This document shows positions 1 to 5,911 of a stretch of 10,262 nucleotides of DNA, piece after piece (the stretch's first letter is position 1; every line of letters starts with the position of its first letter). The stretch is taken from the NCBI GenBank assembly GCA_023247935.1, contig JAHFFM010000056.1, positions 1 through 10,262 of the forward strand. Direction: 5' to 3'. The translations under genes were made by a program, and so were the position numbers. Source of the DNA: Candidatus Omnitrophota bacterium (GTDB lineage: Bacteria; Omnitrophota; Gorgyraeia; 2-02-FULL-51-18). Under the pieces are notes generated by a model. It had not been told where the DNA came from and did no database searches. It was given only the letters and a program-made list of their open reading frames with translations.

Positions 1-127
1 CTGGTACATTTTAGTCCCCTATCCGACAGTAACACTTTAAATCATAACTCAATTAAAATAAAAGAGATATGAAATTCTACTGACTGATTTACTGTCCGAC
101 TACTGTCAGATTTAGTGTCTTATAACA
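1..127. repeat. Possible IS21-like insertion sequence end (remnant)
   Basis: No gene is visible here. Read on the minus strand from 127, the segment begins TGTTATAAGACAC and then carries near-repeats of GACAGTA spaced about 11-12 bases apart (minus-strand copies at 90-96 and 101-107; GACACTA just outside them). A further GACAGTA lies on the plus strand at 25-31, ending in GTAACA at 34. Short iterated boxes next to a TG...CA terminus are a known property of IS21-family ends. The transposase genes would have to lie outside the window. The assignment is inferred from pattern only. Confidence 0.28.
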
Positions 128-133
128 AACCGG

Positions 134-664
134 TTATTTGGCTTTATCAACCTCAAAATCGGCCTCGCTGGCCGCTATCCCTCGCTTTGCTACTATTGAC
201 CTTCGCATAAATAATAGGACTTTGGCCGGACGATTTTGGGCTGCGACTGCGTCGTTCGTCGTCGGCATAGTCCCCGCTATGCCTCCTTCTCTCTCCTTGT
301 CTCGCTCCAAAATCCTCTCGTCCAAATTTCCTATTATTTATGCGAAGGTCAATAAATACGCCAAAGTAGGGACTTGGGGAGAAGATATGTTTAATTTATC
401 TCTCTGCTCGGACAAATCTTTCAATGAACTCGTCATTATTTTTTCAGATGTTTCTTGATGGATATCAATCGTCCAAAATATCCGTGCCTTGCTTGAGAGT
501 ACCGCTAAACTTTTCTACGACGTAGCCTGGAAGCATAAGCGCATGCTCAATTTTCTGGTTGGTGTTCGTGACGCACGAGAGATGACCCTTTTTTCTTCGG
601 GACTGAGTCCCGTATAGTATATGAGTAAAAACGGTTGCTTGCCACGGTTGCTTTCGTAGCTGAA
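134..664 (-). pseudogene. Decayed coding region interrupted by a MITE-like element
   Basis: One minus-strand frame runs from 664 leftwards with a single TAG at 515-517. It passes through a protein-like stretch including RIFWTIDIHQETSEKIM and SLKDLSEQRDKLN, then meets the MITE at 354. If the element and one TA copy are removed, the same frame continues across the join (AYL then VAKRGIAAS) to a TAA at 134-136, giving 73 uninterrupted codons after the TAG. A competing minus-strand frame is also open for about 80 codons, ending in TGA at 465-467 and including NQKIEHALMLPGYVVEKF. Neither frame has a convincing start or ribosome site, and neither is recognised. The region is probably the remains of a gene, but this is not certain. 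Confidence 0.3.
194..354. mobile_element. MITE-like palindromic element with 26-bp perfect terminal inverted repeats
   Basis: The ends 194-219 and 329-354 are perfect inverted repeats, each starting TATTGACCTTCGCATAAATA. The centre (264-283) is another palindrome, GGCATAG-N6-CTATGCC, and the arms between are partly complementary, so the 161-bp unit can fold into one long hairpin. It has no transposase gene. TA stands at both ends, as expected if TA is the duplicated target, the pattern of IS630/Tc1-mariner-type transposition. Open frames running through it are a by-product of the palindrome. The outermost bases TATTGACC match those of the element at 6689-6870. Confidence 0.72.
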
Positions 665-690
665 TTATATATCTTAATTGGAAAGAAAAA

Positions 691-1437
691 TTAACAAAGA
701 GGCCTAAATAAACCTTTATTCATGAAACAATCAGAATCGGGCCAAATTGCTTTTAATTCAATTAAGGCTCTTTGCTTGGAAGGTGCTGGCATTAAATTCA
801 ACTGGACCAGCTTAGCCTCACATCTCCCCGGAGCTGTGTTGATTGCCGAAATTAAAGGCTCAACTAAGTATCTTGGTGCCCATCCAAGCATATGGTAATC
901 CAAAGTTTGAATTTGAATCGCCAGTCCAGTCGCTGGATTTGTTAATTCAACAGTAACAATAAGTTTATCATTATTTCTTAACTGCAAAAGTTTTTTCTCG
1001 GCATCAGTATTCACATGAGAAAGGCCGTGTAGAAAAAAACGACAATGGAAAAGTCCATCCTTATGGTTTTTTTTAATTTTCGGAAATACCTCAAAATTGT
1101 CGGTTGCACGATAACCTCCATCAACTGACAAAATCTCGATCGGATCTGGGTTATCTTCCATATCAAGAAGTCTCAAGTAATCAGCAAAATCTTTTCTGTC
1201 AGAAGTTAAGACTCGATTTTGAAATAATGGGAATAGGGTCGAAGATGTGTAGCGCTGGTTCAGCTTGGGAAAATCCAATAGTGGCTCAAAACCTGTCTCT
1301 TTTTGAGCAACTTCAGCGCCATGGATATAGCAAAATTGATATCGCGCCTTAGAATCAGTATCTAGCCTACCCACGGGATACCAACCTCTGGCATTTTTTT
1401 TATCTTGCCATGCTAAATATAGAGTCCTGTCAGACAT
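691..1437 (-). CDS. HIRAN domain protein with a HipA-N-like N-terminal region
   Basis: This 248-residue protein has two parts. Residues about 5-105 resemble the N-terminal subdomain of HipA kinases: a PVGRL strand near 21-25, then an LFPLFQNRV segment at 68-76 corresponding to the FxNLLP region of HipA. Residues about 133-215 look like a HIRAN domain, with FFLHGLSH near 134-141, ELTNPATGLAI at 164-174 and LGWAPRYL at 184-191. HIRAN domains are known from SNF2/HLTF-type proteins, where they bind DNA 3' ends, and from standalone bacterial proteins. The ATG follows the upstream kinase stop after one base (TGA-T-ATG), so translation is very probably coupled. By inference it serves as the missing kinase lobe, as an antitoxin like HipS, or as a DNA-damage sensor. 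Domain calls come from motif reading, not a search. Confidence 0.72.
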   Translation of the reverse strand: MSDRTLYLAWQDKKNARGWYPVGRLDTDSKARYQFCYIHGAEVAQKETGFEPLLDFPKLNQRYTSSTLFPLFQNRVLTSDRKDFADYLRLLDMEDNPDPIEILSVDGGYRATDNFEVFPKIKKNHKDGLFHCRFFLHGLSHVNTDAEKKLLQLRNNDKLIVTVELTNPATGLAIQIQTLDYHMLGWAPRYLVEPLISAINTAPGRCEAKLVQLNLMPAPSKQRALIELKAIWPDSDCFMNKGLFRPLC

Positions 1438-1438
1438 A

Positions 1439-2338
1439 TCAAATTTCCTTTAAAACACCTAAATTATACCATACCAAATCAACAGTAAAGCTTTTAGCAA
1501 TGTCACTCATCCAGTCGCGTGGCACCCTTTCAACGATCCTTGCAACCGCCCTCTTGTTCAACAAATCTAGTTTTTTAAGCGCCGGTCCAATTATTGAGGG
1601 GTATGCATCATTGGCTCTTCTCACCAACTCAATCGGATTAAAGCCACAATTGTCTGTCTTCTCCCAAAAAATTGCTCCTTCCGCTCTTTCAGAATATGCC
1701 CGCATTCCCCCCGAACTCCTCATAATAGCAAGTCTGGACTTTGCGCGGCCCTCATCTACAAGTTCGCGACCCAGAGACGATGCGTGATCAAAACTTGGCG
1801 CCAAATACCCCGACCATTTTCCATCCTTGTGTTTTCTTACCACACCCCAATTTTCGTGATGTCGATCTGTATTACCAATCAATGCGTCTAGGACCAAGTA
1901 ATCAGCCATAACTCTTTTGTATTTTAAGGCTACTTCGTTAAATGTTTTGTCAAGAGCACTAAAAATATTGACAAGGGTATGATCTGATTGACGGCGCTTC
2001 TTTTCTCGATCGTAGCCCAAGACATAGCCCGCTAGGATCTGATTTCCATGATACAGGTCAGCCCCTTCGCTGAAGTTTTCGGTAGCGGACCCTTTATGAC
2101 CATCAAAAACAGCTAATTTTACTTTTGCTCTGAAAATTTTTACTTCGGATGCTAGTTCCGCCGCGATCTTTTCTGACCAATGTTGGCCAACGCCCACTTG
2201 CGGATATTTAAAAAGCCAGCTTGAAAGGCTTCTATTTTTTCGGTACCAAAACTTCTTTTTGGTTCCAAGAGCCTCTTGCTCCAAAACCCACTCCGGCTGG
2301 ATTGTTTCAATTGGATAAAAGTCGCTTTTGGGAGACAT
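1439..2338 (-). CDS. HipA-like serine/threonine kinase (short form)
   Basis: The 299-residue protein carries the HipA kinase core without the usual N-terminal subdomain; E. coli HipA is about 440 residues. Visible motifs are WLFKYP with a likely ATP-binding Lys44, a helix with Glu56, the catalytic loop GNTDRHHENW (155-164, Asp158 and Asn163), and FDHASSLG with a metal-binding Asp184. All key residues appear present, so it may be active. HipA kinases phosphorylate aminoacyl-tRNA synthetases and arrest growth; the substrate here is unknown. The missing lobe seems to be encoded by the next gene, as in split HipS/HipT systems, but the gene order here is kinase first. No HipB-type HTH gene is adjacent. 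The ATG at 2338 has only a weak upstream ribosome site, and a G-rich hairpin region lies just before it. Confidence 0.8.
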   Translation of the reverse strand: MSPKSDFYPIETIQPEWVLEQEALGTKKKFWYRKNRSLSSWLFKYPQVGVGQHWSEKIAAELASEVKIFRAKVKLAVFDGHKGSATENFSEGADLYHGNQILAGYVLGYDREKKRRQSDHTLVNIFSALDKTFNEVALKYKRVMADYLVLDALIGNTDRHHENWGVVRKHKDGKWSGYLAPSFDHASSLGRELVDEGRAKSRLAIMRSSGGMRAYSERAEGAIFWEKTDNCGFNPIELVRRANDAYPSIIGPALKKLDLLNKRAVARIVERVPRDWMSDIAKSFTVDLVWYNLGVLKEI

Positions 2339-2410
2339 ATCTGCTTAATTATTACATACCGGACGCCAGGGAGGTATTAGATCTCAGGCGGACTTGCTAA
2401 TACACAGAAC

Positions 2411-2520
2411 CCCATTAAGTGGGAAGGGGTTAGAACCAAATCGCTCGCTTCCGATCATTTCATTAATGGCCCAAACTTGATTCGCGCAATCCCGACACAA
2501 CCCCTCCCCACCCAAGTGGG
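2411..2520. repeat. G-rich imperfect inverted repeat with G-quadruplex motif
   Basis: Arms at about 2411-2431 and 2499-2520 are imperfect inverted copies; the best core is GGGAAGGGGTT (2421-2431) against AACCCCTCCCC (2499-2509). On the minus strand, bases 2513-2491 read as four G-runs separated by loops of 1, 1 and 7 bases, which fits the G3+N1-7 rule for a G-quadruplex. The segment fills the 195-bp gap between the DUF3467 gene and the HipA-like kinase, and would be in the kinase leader if transcribed from upstream. No gene or clear promoter is seen here. Confidence 0.5.
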
Positions 2521-2533
2521 TCCGACATTCAAT

Positions 2534-2809
2534 TTAATTCAACACGTGAAAACCTATCGGACGCTTGGTTTCAGATTGTAGCTCCGTAATTATGTTATCA
2601 GGGACCCGAATTTGCCCAAATTTTGCTTCATATTGCCCAATCTCCCTGTATAAGTGAATAAGTAGTCGCTTAGCATACTCGGGGCTTAGGCCCACCTGAG
2701 TTACAATTTCTTCCTCTTGCACACCTTCTTGTTTAGTCATGCAAAAGTTGAGAACAAAACCACAATCAGTTTTGCTAATTATTACTTTGTCTGAATAAGG
2801 CGCTGCCAT
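2534..2809 (-). CDS. DUF3467-like small protein
   Basis: This 91-residue protein shows the DUF3467 pattern: a VIISKTDCGFVLNF strand pair near the start, then VGLSPEYAKRLLIHLYREI and YEAKFGQI, matching the family signature of LSPEHAKRLL followed by YEExFG. Members are small cytoplasmic proteins of unknown function. The start is supported by GAGGA eight bases before the ATG. It lies upstream of the HipA-like kinase on the same strand, 195 bases away, so it could be a third member of that unit or an unrelated passenger. It has no membrane segment, signal peptide or HTH motif. Confidence 0.65.
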   Translation of the reverse strand: MAAPYSDKVIISKTDCGFVLNFCMTKQEGVQEEEIVTQVGLSPEYAKRLLIHLYREIGQYEAKFGQIRVPDNIITELQSETKRPIGFHVLN

Positions 2810-2853
2810 AATCTATCCTCATCTTTCATTCAAATAAATTTCTTCTTCAATGA

Positions 2854-2866
2854 GCGCCGAAGGCGC
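2854..2866 (-). terminator. Short GC hairpin downstream of the tyrS fragment
   Basis: GCGCC-TTC-GGCGC (minus strand) is a five-bp perfect stem with a tight loop, eleven bases past the stop of the tyrS fragment. It is followed by ATTGAAGAAG, not a T-run, so it is at best a weak terminator. It may simply be the remnant of the original tyrS terminator. Confidence 0.3.
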
Positions 2867-2876
2867 ACCTAACACG

Positions 2877-3099
2877 TCAAACGATCTTAACAAACTTCTT
2901 CTTACCTGCCTTCAGCAGTGCACCCTTCTTGACAGGCACCTTGGCATTGAAATCAGATATCTTTTGCCCGTCAATGGACACAGCGCCTTGTTCGATCAGA
3001 CGTCGCGCATCGCTTGTTGAAGACGCCGTCCCCGCCCGCCTCAAAAGATCCACAATCCAATCTCTTTCTCGGTAATTTTGTATATAAGTGTATATAAGG
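2877..3099 (-). pseudogene. tyrS: C-terminal S4 domain fragment of tyrosyl-tRNA synthetase
   Basis: About 60 residues ending at 2877 match the C-terminal S4 RNA-binding domain of TyrS. The key segment is LLRRAGTASSTSDARRLIEQ, then a GAVSIDGQKISD turn and the terminal KAGKKKFVKIV. TyrS is normally about 400 residues, and its Rossmann fold with the HIGH and KMSKS signatures is absent. Homology stops around DWIVDLL near 3060-3075, shortly before a palindromic element begins. The frame stays open into that element up to an ATG at 3167, but those residues (for example MKRWPCGSFG) come from the repeat. A standalone S4 protein is possible but the truncation looks accidental. Confidence 0.7.
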
Positions 3100-3217
3100 A
3101 ATAAGGGGTCATCTTTCCTTGACTGCATGTCAAGATTTCCGAAACTTCCGCACGGCCATCGTTTCAAGACTGCTTTAGTTACTTGCAGTCAAGAAAAGAC
3201 CCCTTATTGTATAAGGA
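3093..3217. mobile_element. Small REP/MITE-like palindromic element with 8-bp flanking direct repeat
   Basis: Imperfect inverted arms lie at 3100-3127 and 3184-3208; both read AATAAGGGGTC followed, after a small indel, by CTTGACTGCA. TATAAGGA occurs directly outside each arm, at 3093-3100 and 3210-3217, which looks like an 8-bp target duplication. The interior has a further CTTGAC-N5-GTCAAG hairpin (3119-3135). There is no transposase gene. The GGGGTC...CTTGAC composition recalls REP sequences mobilised by Y1 transposases, but the direct repeat would be atypical for that class. It borders the tyrS fragment. Confidence 0.55.
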
Positions 3218-3249
3218 GGCTCGGTATGCGTATGGTGCCCTGTATGCGA

Positions 3250-3537
3250 TCACTTGGTCCGGCTTATTTCAATTTCATAACCTTCGAATTTAAATGCCTG
3301 TTTAATGTTGTCTATTATTCGACGTCTTTCATTTGGGAACAGGTTTTTTTTGGCATTCTTCCATCGCTTTATCGAACTAGTAAATACAACAAGGCCCACT
3401 GCTGAATCAGCAAGACTTTCAGAATCCACAAATAGTGCTTTTTTCCCTTCCTTGTATTCAAGTCCTGCTCTCCCCAGAACTCTTACAGAGAAGCCTTTAT
3501 CAGATTCAATGATGCCGTGCGGCAATTTTCTGAACAT
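3250..3537 (-). CDS. Imm74-like immunity protein
   Basis: The 95-residue protein fits the Imm74 layout: a first strand FSVRVLGR, a second region GLEYKEGKKALFVDSE, a hydrophobic LVVFTSSIKRW, and then NERRRIIDNIKQAF with a final YEIEI strand. Imm74 proteins are predicted immunity proteins of polymorphic-toxin systems. The ATG has a strong GAGGA five bases upstream. The preceding short ORF ends eleven bases before it on the same strand, the usual toxin-then-immunity order. No complete toxin is present, so this may be an orphan immunity gene. Family assignment is from pattern memory and should be confirmed by profile search. Confidence 0.55.
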   Translation of the reverse strand: MFRKLPHGIIESDKGFSVRVLGRAGLEYKEGKKALFVDSESLADSAVGLVVFTSSIKRWKNAKKNLFPNERRRIIDNIKQAFKFEGYEIEISRTK

Positions 3538-3548
3538 GTCTTCCTCGA

Positions 3549-3761
3549 TTAATCAACATAATGCTTGATGATTTTCGTGATTTTCTTAAGTTTTAAATTC
3601 TTCAATAGTGTTGGTAGTTCATCCCGGAGCCAGTGACTGTTGGCTCTGAGTTTAGGTTTATAAATAAAGGAATGTACCACGCCTTTAGCTCCCTGGGCAA
3701 ATCGCCGTGAAAAATAAGACTCACCCTTAGTCGTCATTTGTTTCATTCCCGTCTTTGTCAT
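3549..3761 (-). CDS. Short basic protein, possible toxin C-terminal fragment
   Basis: This frame encodes 70 residues, strongly basic, with YFSRRFAQGAKGVVHSF and LPTLLKNLKLKKITKIIKHY. I do not recognise the family. The frame is open upstream without a start to a TGA at 3810-3812, and no ribosome site precedes the ATG at 3761; a later ATG at 3746 has GGGA near it. Its position just before the Imm74-like gene, and the lack of a proper start, suggest the broken C-terminal end of a larger secreted toxin. This is inference from gene order only. It may equally be a small independent protein. Confidence 0.35.
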   Translation of the reverse strand: MTKTGMKQMTTKGESYFSRRFAQGAKGVVHSFIYKPKLRANSHWLRDELPTLLKNLKLKKITKIIKHYVD

Positions 3762-3796
3762 GTCAAGTTTAAAAGATGATCTTTTTAGTTCTGGCA

Positions 3797-3828
3797 GGGG
3801 ATCAAGTAGTCAAGGAGAGACTTGCCCC
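3797..3828. repeat. REP-like hairpin
   Basis: GGGG-AT-CAAGT (3797-3807) pairs with ACTTG-CCCC (3820-3828) around a twelve-base loop, leaving a two-base bulge. Its GGGG/CAAG composition resembles the palindromic element at 3093-3217. It sits just beyond the open frame of the basic protein, at a probable rearrangement junction. Confidence 0.3.
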
Positions 3829-3852
3829 CCTCCGAACGAAGCGATGCGGGCA

Positions 3853-3993
3853 TCATCCTCTGCAAGAAGAATACGCAGTGGCAATCTCCATATTTAATCC
3901 ATTAACATTAAGAAAAACGGTGCCTGATATAATAAAGCCGATAAGGGTAGATGCATACTTTACAACGGTTTTAACAGGAACGCAAACCCTTCC
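3853..3993 (-). pseudogene. Fragment possibly derived from an exosortase
   Basis: These 46 codons follow the TAG of the secreted-protein gene in the same frame and end in TGA at 3853-3855. The translation is hydrophobic and protein-like: VKTVVKYASTLIGFIISG, then NGLNMEIATAYSSCRG. The second part loosely resembles the exosortase active-site region, where a G-(V/L)-x-L-E-V-A strand precedes a catalytic Cys and Arg (CSGxR). The Cys-Arg spacing is not conserved here. There is no start codon. It could be a degraded exosortase piece or chance; confidence is low. Confidence 0.22.
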
Positions 3994-4314
3994 CTATACG
4001 GGTTTGGTTTCGAAATGCTGGATGGATTTAGCGGACCATTCGTGGGTAAAAATATTCTGACCGGCCTCAACGGATAGTTCGTCTCCGGATTTTAAATCCG
4101 ATAGAGACGCTATCCCTTTAAATTGAGCGCCTTTGACTTTCACGCGAAGCCATTCTTTTTTATAGGTTGAGGGGTTCACCCGGACAAGGGTGAGGGTTTG
4201 GGTATTGGCGTTGATTTCAGCGATTTTTCCGTTCAAAAATTCCGCACGGGCGCTTCCAGCCACTAAAAGACTGGTAATAGAACCTATCGCGATAACGCAA
4301 AGCAGCCTGTTCAC
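3994..4314 (-). CDS. Small secreted protein of unknown function
   Basis: The likely start is GTG at 4314, with GGAG seven bases before it; a TTG at 4329 in the same frame has no ribosome site. This gives 106 residues. The first 24 form a clear signal peptide, with a hydrophobic core LLCVIAIGSITSLLVAG and SARA before the mature protein. The mature part is all-beta in appearance: LNGKIAEINANTQTLTL, LRVKVKGAQF, then LKSGDELSVEAG. This resembles small periplasmic OB-fold or DUF5666-like proteins that start with GxIxxIdxxxxTlTv. It lies 81 bases downstream of the histidine kinase on the same strand and could be part of its operon. The function is unknown. Confidence 0.62.
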   Translation of the reverse strand: MNRLLCVIAIGSITSLLVAGSARAEFLNGKIAEINANTQTLTLVRVNPSTYKKEWLRVKVKGAQFKGIASLSDLKSGDELSVEAGQNIFTHEWSAKSIQHFETKPV

Positions 4315-4395
4315 AAATAATCTCCGCAATTTTAATTTGTCCCCAATTTAACAACTTAAGAGTGAAATAACGATGAACGTTTCATTAAATATTGT

Positions 4396-5907
4396 TCACA
4401 CTGCCATGGCGCTCGCATTCATAGGAAATAAAACACGAAATGTCGAACCTTTACCTAAAAAACTCTCCACTTGGATTTCTCCTTTATGAGCCGCAGCAAT
4501 GGATTTCGCGATGCTCAAACCCAATCCGAACCCTTTACCGCTTCTGGCGTTATCCACGCGATAAAACCGGTCAAAAACATGCGGCAAATGTTCCACGGGA
4601 ATGCCCACGCCGTTATCGCAAACGTCCACCGCGATAAACCCTCTCCGCTCGTAAGAAAAGATTCGGACATATCCGTCGTTAGGCGTGTATTTGATCGCGT
4701 TTTCTATCAAATTTCTGAATAAGCGATGAACATGCTCTTGATGTCCCTCCAACGAAATGCCGCCCTTGGCTTGCATGTCGATCTGGATATTTTTGGCCTT
4801 GGCCAGAACCCCGACCTCTCGGATAACGCCATGAATCACTTTTTCCAAATCCAAACGCTTCATTTCCAATCGAAAATCATGATGGTCGAATCTGGCCAGA
4901 ATTAAAAGGTTGTCTACGATGGTCTGCATTTTTTCAACTTCTTCCTGATTGCTTAAAAGCAGCCCTTCGTATTCCTCGGCGGTGCGTTTCTTTTTAAGAG
5001 TTACTTCTATTTCGCCCTTCAGCACCGTGAGCGGTGTTTTCAATTCATGCGAGACATCCTGGACAATTTGTTTTTGCGAATTAAAAGACTTTTCCAGCCT
5101 TCCCACCATTTCATTGAATGTTTCCGCCAAACCGGCGATTTCATCGTTCGTGTCCGGCACTTGAAGCCTGGCCAGATTTTCGGAGCGGACTTCCCGGATT
5201 GCGCGGATCATTTTATTAATGGGCTTGAGCGTCGCCCGGATGAAAAAAATGCTGGCCAAACCTGAAATGACGATCACAAACGGCACGCGTAAAAAAATAA
5301 GCTGCTTAAGATCCTCAAGCCGGCTCCAAACCGGGAGCAGGGACGCGATTACCTGGATATAAGCGCGGATGTCCTTGCCGTCTATAACCGCCTTTGTCAG
5401 CACCCGGGTGGGAATCAATGTGCCCTGAGGATGTTCAAACTGAGAAGTTTCGAGATAACTCCCTCCGCGCAGCATTTTTTGTTCCAATTCACGAGAGGGA
5501 AGATACTGGAATGACGTAGAAACCAAATGGCCTTTGGGGTCAAAAATATTGACGATAAAATCGGAGGATGAACCGGAAGGTGAAGAGCTTGAAACGATTT
5601 TTTTGCTCGTCAGGTCATTCGCTATTTCTTTAAACTTTCCGTCTTCGTTCTTACCGTGGTCGAATTTAAACAAATAAGCCAGCGCCCAATCAGAAGCCAT
5701 TTCCAGCTTTTGTGTTTTCCAATAAGTTCTCAGCGCGTCTTCGACGCCTTCCATTTTGAGAATAAGAAACGAATCCGTTCTCTGATAAAGAATTTCACGC
5801 AGATTGTAATAAATCTGTATGGAAAAAATGGTTAGAGTCGCGACAAGAATAATGAGGTAAGAAAAAACAATTTGAAATCGAAGCGAACGAAAAAACGAAA
5901 AGTTCAT
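4396..5907 (-). CDS. Membrane sensor histidine kinase (HAMP, HisKA, HATPase)
   Basis: This 503-residue inner-membrane kinase has a first membrane helix at about 10-32, a periplasmic sensor region of about 170 residues, a second helix at 204-224, and a HAMP linker at about 225-277. The HisKA dimerisation domain carries the phospho-accepting His287 in DVSHELKTPL. The ATP-binding domain has N403 in NLIENAIKYTPND, the G1 box DNGVGIP (431-437), an F-box FDRFYR, and the G2 box GFGLGLS (459-465). All catalytic motifs are intact, so it should be active. The start is four bases after the regulator stop, with no strong ribosome site, so coupling is likely. The overall layout resembles CusS/QseC-type kinases. 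The signal is not deducible. Confidence 0.93.
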   Translation of the reverse strand: MNFSFFRSLRFQIVFSYLIILVATLTIFSIQIYYNLREILYQRTDSFLILKMEGVEDALRTYWKTQKLEMASDWALAYLFKFDHGKNEDGKFKEIANDLTSKKIVSSSSPSGSSSDFIVNIFDPKGHLVSTSFQYLPSRELEQKMLRGGSYLETSQFEHPQGTLIPTRVLTKAVIDGKDIRAYIQVIASLLPVWSRLEDLKQLIFLRVPFVIVISGLASIFFIRATLKPINKMIRAIREVRSENLARLQVPDTNDEIAGLAETFNEMVGRLEKSFNSQKQIVQDVSHELKTPLTVLKGEIEVTLKKKRTAEEYEGLLLSNQEEVEKMQTIVDNLLILARFDHHDFRLEMKRLDLEKVIHGVIREVGVLAKAKNIQIDMQAKGGISLEGHQEHVHRLFRNLIENAIKYTPNDGYVRIFSYERRGFIAVDVCDNGVGIPVEHLPHVFDRFYRVDNARSGKGFGLGLSIAKSIAAAHKGEIQVESFLGKGSTFRVLFPMNASAMAV

Positions 5908-5911
5908 AAGG

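Noticed and set aside
138..458. Plus-strand open frame of 106 codons
   Set aside because: It runs through the palindromic element at 194-354 and has no ribosome site; the opposite strand is open for the same reason.
598..612. Perfect palindrome CGGGACT-G-AGTCCCG as terminator of the HIRAN gene
   Set aside because: On the minus strand it is followed by purines, not a T-run, and it lies about 80 bases past the stop.
3984..4005. AAACCC/GGGTTT hairpin at the end of the secreted-protein gene as a terminator
   Set aside because: The stem is short, has a ten-base loop, includes coding bases and lacks a T-run.
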